DNA of 30,850 nt, taken from positions 1 to 30,850 of the IMG/VR virus record IMGVR_UViG_3300043427_000815. The stretch is one strand, 5' to 3'. Below, one piece after another: positions 28,094 to 30,850 of the stretch; within the stretch, counting starts at the first letter, position 1; every line of letters begins with the position of its first letter. The notes beneath the pieces were generated by a model, which did no database searches, was not told the DNA's origin, and worked only from the letters and a program-made list of their open reading frames with translations. The translations under genes were made by a program, and so were the position numbers. The stretch comes from a virus.

Positions 28094-28474
28094 GTGATCC
28101 ACCTCTTCAACAACAGGCTGATTCTTGAACGGCGCAAGCTGTCGGAGAACTGGCGCTGTCGTATCCGCTTGGGGCCAAACCCTGAGCAGCAAGTAGAGGT
28201 GGACCTTTTTACGCCTGATCTGCGCACTGCATTTATCAGGTCAAACAACATTTACCAGGCCTTCCGCAGGGGTCAGCGTTTAGAACCCTTAGAAGAACCT
28301 GAACATACCGGCAAGCGTTGTTGGGATTGCAATCAGTGGGTGCCAACCTTGACCCACAATGGAGGTAACGGCTGCTCCCTTGGTTTCCCCGAGGCCAAGA
28401 GCTACATGAATGGCCGTTTCGCCAACCTCTGCAGCTTATACAGCGATGGAACCGAAAGTCTTGAGCCGGACTGA
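28094..28474 (+). CDS. Small protein with a C-terminal four-cysteine GFPEA module
   Basis: This 126-residue protein starts with GTG at 28094. The N-terminal part (IHLFNNRLILERRKLSENWRCRIRLGPNPEQQVEVDLFTPD) is beta-rich, and a short helix region (TAFIRSNNIYQAFRRGQ) follows. Residues 76-116 carry C76-x2-C79, C94-S-x-G-F-P-E-A (94-101) and C113-x-L-Y. This is the same arrangement as in the protein at 26945, with a longer second loop. The module is probably a zinc-binding fold. No family name known to me. It overlaps the next gene by 29 bases. Confidence 0.68.
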   Translation: MIHLFNNRLILERRKLSENWRCRIRLGPNPEQQVEVDLFTPDLRTAFIRSNNIYQAFRRGQRLEPLEEPEHTGKRCWDCNQWVPTLTHNGGNGCSLGFPEAKSYMNGRFANLCSLYSDGTESLEPD

Positions 28475-28619
28475 TTTCGAGGCCGGAAGTTATATCGAAG
28501 TTCTAGAACCTGCCGACGGCGGCGAGATGTATTACCGCACTTGCTACAAAGGTGTTTGTAGATATTCAAGCGATCTTTGGCAGGCCCAGGTTTACGAGCA
28601 TCAGATGACTTCACCGTAA
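28446..28619 (+). CDS. Small hypothetical protein, last gene of the rightward operon
   Basis: This 57-residue protein starts at ATG 28446 (MEPKVLSRTDFEAGSYIEVLEPADGGEMYYRTCYKGVCRYSSDLWQAQVYEHQ). It is a beta-rich, Tyr-rich protein with two cysteines five residues apart in YYRTCYKGVCRYS. Its stop is convergent with the HNH gene and overlaps it by 19 bases. The function is unknown. Confidence 0.6.
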   Translation: MEPKVLSRTDFEAGSYIEVLEPADGGEMYYRTCYKGVCRYSSDLWQAQVYEHQMTSP

Positions 28620-28933
28620 TCAATATCTTGATTGATCCAATCCATTATTCGAGCTTCACCAATCTCTGACCAAAAAGGCAAACTTCTATACCAAACCCGC
28701 CAATCTTTATGGCCCTTCGACATATTGCAGCCGAAGCAACATGCCACGAGGTTGGTTAATTCACTGTTGCCGCCTTTGGCCTTGGGGACAACATGATCAA
28801 GTGTTGGCGATCTACCTAACGGCTCAAAACAATATGCACAGTGATGGTTAAAGTGACTCAGAACAGCATCACGGAAACGCCGTTTTGCCTCGTGTTTCGG
28901 GATTAACTCCGAACCGTCAATGTGTTCAACCAC
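28601..28933 (-). CDS. Free-standing HNH endonuclease
   Basis: This 110-residue protein has HCAYC (C32, C35), TLDHVVPKAKGG with D46-H47, NLVACCFGCNMSKG with N61, C66, C69 and N70. The HNH fold has two zinc-binding CxxC pairs around a D-H catalytic strand and an N. It is read on the minus strand against the upstream operon and overlaps the last rightward gene by 19 bases. It starts with GTG at 28931-28933. HNH proteins in phages are homing endonucleases or packaging helpers. Its isolated, opposite orientation and lack of a partner suggest a mobile homing-type insertion, but no intron or inserted copy was seen. Confidence 0.88.
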   Translation of the reverse strand: MVEHIDGSELIPKHEAKRRFRDAVLSHFNHHCAYCFEPLGRSPTLDHVVPKAKGGNSELTNLVACCFGCNMSKGHKDWRVWYRSLPFWSEIGEARIMDWINQDIDYGEVI

Positions 28934-28976
28934 AAGCCGCCGCTTGATTCCCTAAACGGTAGCGAACGAAACCCAA

Positions 28977-29147
28977 ATGGCCTATTACCTTAAGCTTCCA
29001 GACGGAACACGAGTAGGACCGTTCTCAACCATCGTTGAGGCTCACGATTGGGCAGAGCTACGCAAGATCACAGGTCATGCGTTCCACCTTCTGCAGAGCC
29101 CTGATATCCCCTGCAACCGCAGACATGAACAAGGGCCAGATCACTAG
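28977..29147 (+). CDS. Small hypothetical protein
   Basis: This 56-residue protein begins MAYYLKLPDGTRVGPFSTIVEAHDWAELRKITGHAFHLLQ and ends CNRRHEQGPDH. The first two thirds form a strand-turn-helix pattern. It lies alone between the HNH gene (minus) and the terminator before the deaminase gene. The start is the first ATG after the 43-base divergent gap. No ribosome site is obvious. The function is unknown. Confidence 0.5.
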   Translation: MAYYLKLPDGTRVGPFSTIVEAHDWAELRKITGHAFHLLQSPDIPCNRRHEQGPDH

Positions 29148-29150
29148 CCA

Positions 29151-29177
29151 ATAAAAAGCCGCCCCCTCCAGAGCGGC
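29151..29177 (-). terminator. Rho-independent terminator after the deaminase gene
   Basis: On the minus strand, GCCGC pairs with GCGGC (29173-29177 and 29158-29162 on the plus strand) around a ten-base loop, followed by TTTTTATTGG. It lies 25 bases after the stop of the dCTP deaminase gene and ends the lysin-deaminase transcript. The tail TTTTTATTGG is identical to that of the hairpin at 21033-21057. Confidence 0.7.
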
Positions 29178-29202
29178 CCGTCCCCTTATCTCCGGTTGAA
29201 TC

Positions 29203-29748
29203 TTAGGTCGAAACGCCAGGTCTCGCCTTAAATGTTTCCCAAGAAGGCATTACGGTTCTGTTGTTGTTGTAATGGCCCTTGGCGGAATAGCTGTGTTCCA
29301 CCGTTTCGGACATCATGAACACGACGATCTGACCGATTAGCATTCCAGGCCAAATCGGAAGCCTGTGTTTTTGCCGAACATTTTTGATCTCAAGGGTCAA
29401 CACGGAGCCATTGAATCCAGGGTCAATCCAACCCGCGAGCATATGCTGATAGCCCTGCCTTGCCCGGCTTGACTTCAATACAAATTGACCAGCAACGTCA
29501 TCGGTGAAATTAAATATCTCCTGAGTCTCAGCAAGAATAAATTCGCCAGGAGAAAGCCAATACGGATCAGCTTGAGTGTGAGTGGCGATGCTATGCCTAA
29601 TAAACTCAGGAGTTTCAGCCACTTCAATCATGATGTTGTCGCCCAGTGCCACGTCGTAGCTAGCAGGGTTCAAACGCTCAGGATCAAACGGATGAATCAG
29701 TGCATGGCTTTGGCACAAGGCGCGAATCTCGTGATCAGACAGCAGCAT
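29203..29748 (-). CDS. dcd: dCTP deaminase / dUTPase family protein
   Basis: This 181-residue protein has LNPASYDVALGD, then LAETQEIF, LKSSRARQGY, GWIDPGFNGSVLTLEIKN and GMLIGQIVVF. These are the conserved blocks of the dCTP deaminase (Dcd)/dUTPase trimer fold, with E120 in T-L-E-I-K-N as the probable catalytic Glu. The enzyme would convert dCTP to dUTP or dUTP to dUMP, feeding dTTP synthesis during phage replication. It lies six bases after the lysin gene on the same strand and before a terminator. The subgroup (deaminase or dUTPase) cannot be told from these motifs alone. Confidence 0.88.
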   Translation of the reverse strand: MLLSDHEIRALCQSHALIHPFDPERLNPASYDVALGDNIMIEVAETPEFIRHSIATHTQADPYWLSPGEFILAETQEIFNFTDDVAGQFVLKSSRARQGYQHMLAGWIDPGFNGSVLTLEIKNVRQKHRLPIWPGMLIGQIVVFMMSETVEHSYSAKGHYNNNRTVMPSWETFKARPGVST

Positions 29749-29754
29749 CGAAGC

Positions 29755-30804
29755 TCAATAATTCCAGACCACGGTAGGTCGTCCAGGTCTGATTCCGCTA
29801 TGGATGAAACCTTTTGGCGCACCCTTGCCAGTGCTGTAAGACCAGTTGGCTAAGCACCAATTCTGAAGCGTGTAAATGTCAACGCCTTCGATGTACCAAT
29901 CAACGGCACCCGTATCCGGCGCATCGTATAAATGCTCAGATCGCGCCGATCCTCCAATAGCAGCATTGACCTTAGGCGGACGATAACCGCTCGTAATTAC
30001 AACAGGCTTATTACCAAATGCCTTACGCGCACGTTCAAGGAATTGACACAACACCATTGCCGTGTCGCATTGATATTGATGCTTAAATTTGCGCTCCTCA
30101 AGGTTTAACGCCAGCTCGCCATATTTAATGTTTGGCGTCACATTGAAACTAAACGGTTTATCAGGCGTAAAGGTCACATCCTTAGTGACAGGTTTACTGC
30201 CAGCCAAAAACAGATCGAGTTCATCACGGCGGCGACGAATCAAGCCCTCAAGAATCTCACCGCCGCCCTTGTTCCACCTAGGCAGCTCCTCCATCGCCAC
30301 CTTCTGAGGATTTTCCCCATTGTTCAGCCGCTTACGCAACGTGCTATCAAGCAGCGCACCAACGCCAACATTGAAGGCAAAACTGATCAACGCGCAACGC
30401 TGGTTATTCGTCAGCGGCACCCTGATTTGATTGTCAACAGCTTTGGCAAAGCGTTCAACATCAGATGCCAGCAACGCATCAGCATCGGCTTGGGTAATCT
30501 TCATCCCTACCGATACATTCGGCCCTGTATGGCCATAGCCCACGGTCGGCACACCAGCAGGGCACACATAACCCTCAAGCCGTAACCCCTCCCACTTCTT
30601 GATGATGTCCAGAGCAGGTTTCAAATCGTTTTCAGCCTGTTTGCCCGATTGACTCCAGACCTTGAACCATTCTTGGTCACGATCCAGCACGGAATCATCT
30701 GCAGCACAAATCGCCGCCTCAAGTAAATGCAACGCCGCCATCTGATGCGGAAGCTGCTTGTAATACTTGAAAAGATCAATCAGGCGAACTGGCGCTTTCG
30801 TCAT
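29755..30804 (-). CDS. Two-domain endolysin: GH24 lysozyme plus M15 peptidase
   Basis: In this 349-residue protein residues 1-58 form a helical lead (LIDLFKYYKQLPHQMAALHLLEAAI). Residues 60-200 are a T4-like (GH24) lysozyme: KKWEGLRLEGY with catalytic E72, PTVGYGHTG (87-94), TNNQRCALISFAFNVGVGAL. Residues 205-349 are an M15-type peptidase: SGYRPPKVNAAIGG, SEH (H291), GAVDW (D302) and GFIH (H335), the three zinc ligands. The enzyme would cut both sugar backbone and peptide links. There is no signal peptide or SAR segment, so it needs a holin or leaky membrane. The helical lead is known from other phage lysins of this layout, and its role is unclear. Confidence 0.92.
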   Translation of the reverse strand: MTKAPVRLIDLFKYYKQLPHQMAALHLLEAAICAADDSVLDRDQEWFKVWSQSGKQAENDLKPALDIIKKWEGLRLEGYVCPAGVPTVGYGHTGPNVSVGMKITQADADALLASDVERFAKAVDNQIRVPLTNNQRCALISFAFNVGVGALLDSTLRKRLNNGENPQKVAMEELPRWNKGGGEILEGLIRRRRDELDLFLAGSKPVTKDVTFTPDKPFSFNVTPNIKYGELALNLEERKFKHQYQCDTAMVLCQFLERARKAFGNKPVVITSGYRPPKVNAAIGGSARSEHLYDAPDTGAVDWYIEGVDIYTLQNWCLANWSYSTGKGAPKGFIHSGIRPGRPTVVWNY

Positions 30805-30850
30805 CGGTCCAAGGTGCCCGGATGTGAAGATTCTCTAGATCAATAATTGG
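30776..30850 (-). CDS. Partial small protein upstream of the lysin
   Basis: The last 24 residues of a minus-strand frame (PIIDLENLHIRAPWTDDESASSPD) end at TGA 30776-30778. They overlap the lysin start by 29 bases. The segment LENLHIRAPWTDDE resembles the beginning of small proteins encoded upstream of lysins, but here the frame stops soon after. The start lies beyond the right edge. The function is unknown. Confidence 0.45.
   Translation of the reverse strand, partial: PIIDLENLHIRAPWTDDESASSPD

Noticed and set aside
1-30850. Lysogeny genes (integrase, repressor, attachment site)
   Set aside because: No tyrosine or serine recombinase motifs and no CI-type repressor were seen; they could lie outside the window, so this does not prove a lytic lifestyle.

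Overview
The window is a contiguous piece of a tailed double-stranded DNA phage (siphovirus type) genome, or of a prophage. Both edges cut through genes. The tail is lambda-like: homologues of lambda K, L, M and I, a tape measure protein, and a tail assembly chaperone pair expressed through a canonical -1 slippery site. Several small proteins and the lysin architecture resemble those I associate with phages of unicellular cyanobacteria. That host assignment comes from memory of families and is only moderately supported. No integrase, excisionase, CI-type repressor, tRNA, rRNA or CRISPR array was seen, so the lifestyle is undecided.

Left arm, 1-18007, almost entirely minus strand and read right to left: terS, terL, a group of small genes including a secreted double-psi beta-barrel protein (RlpA-like), portal (DUF4055-type), MuF-type head protein, five or six small accessory proteins, scaffold, HK97-fold major capsid protein, decoration-like proteins, head-tail connectors, tail terminator, two tandem tail tube paralogues, tail chaperones, tape measure, M, L, K and the start of I. 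One small plus-strand gene (10853-11047) sits antisense inside this array.

Centre, 18008-18273: the divergence point between the late and early arms. It is the longest gene-free stretch (266 bases) and holds a striking run of 10-bp phased repeats (18151-18240). This is a candidate origin, terminase recognition site or operator.

Right arm, 18274-28619, plus strand: replication and recombination genes. They include an initiator-like protein with the FxxWW...Y / P...W C-terminal signature, a PD-(D/E)XK exonuclease, a RusA resolvase and a Sak/DUF1071-like single-strand annealing protein. After them comes a dense train of tiny overlapping genes encoding helix-turn-helix, ribbon-helix-helix, single-membrane-span and cysteine-cluster proteins. 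Two of the latter share an unusual C-x2-C...C-S-x-GFPEA...C-x-L-Y module. Two close copies of a TTGSCA-N17/18-TATACT promoter drive sub-blocks. A third, weaker relative and a palindromic relative occur elsewhere.

Right end, 28601-30850: a free-standing HNH endonuclease (minus), a small plus-strand gene, a bidirectional-looking hairpin terminator, a dCTP deaminase family gene and a two-domain endolysin (GH24 lysozyme plus M15 peptidase), the last two on the minus strand. Translation is tightly coupled throughout, with many ATGA, GTGA and TGATG junctions. I used these junctions to support many of the small genes.
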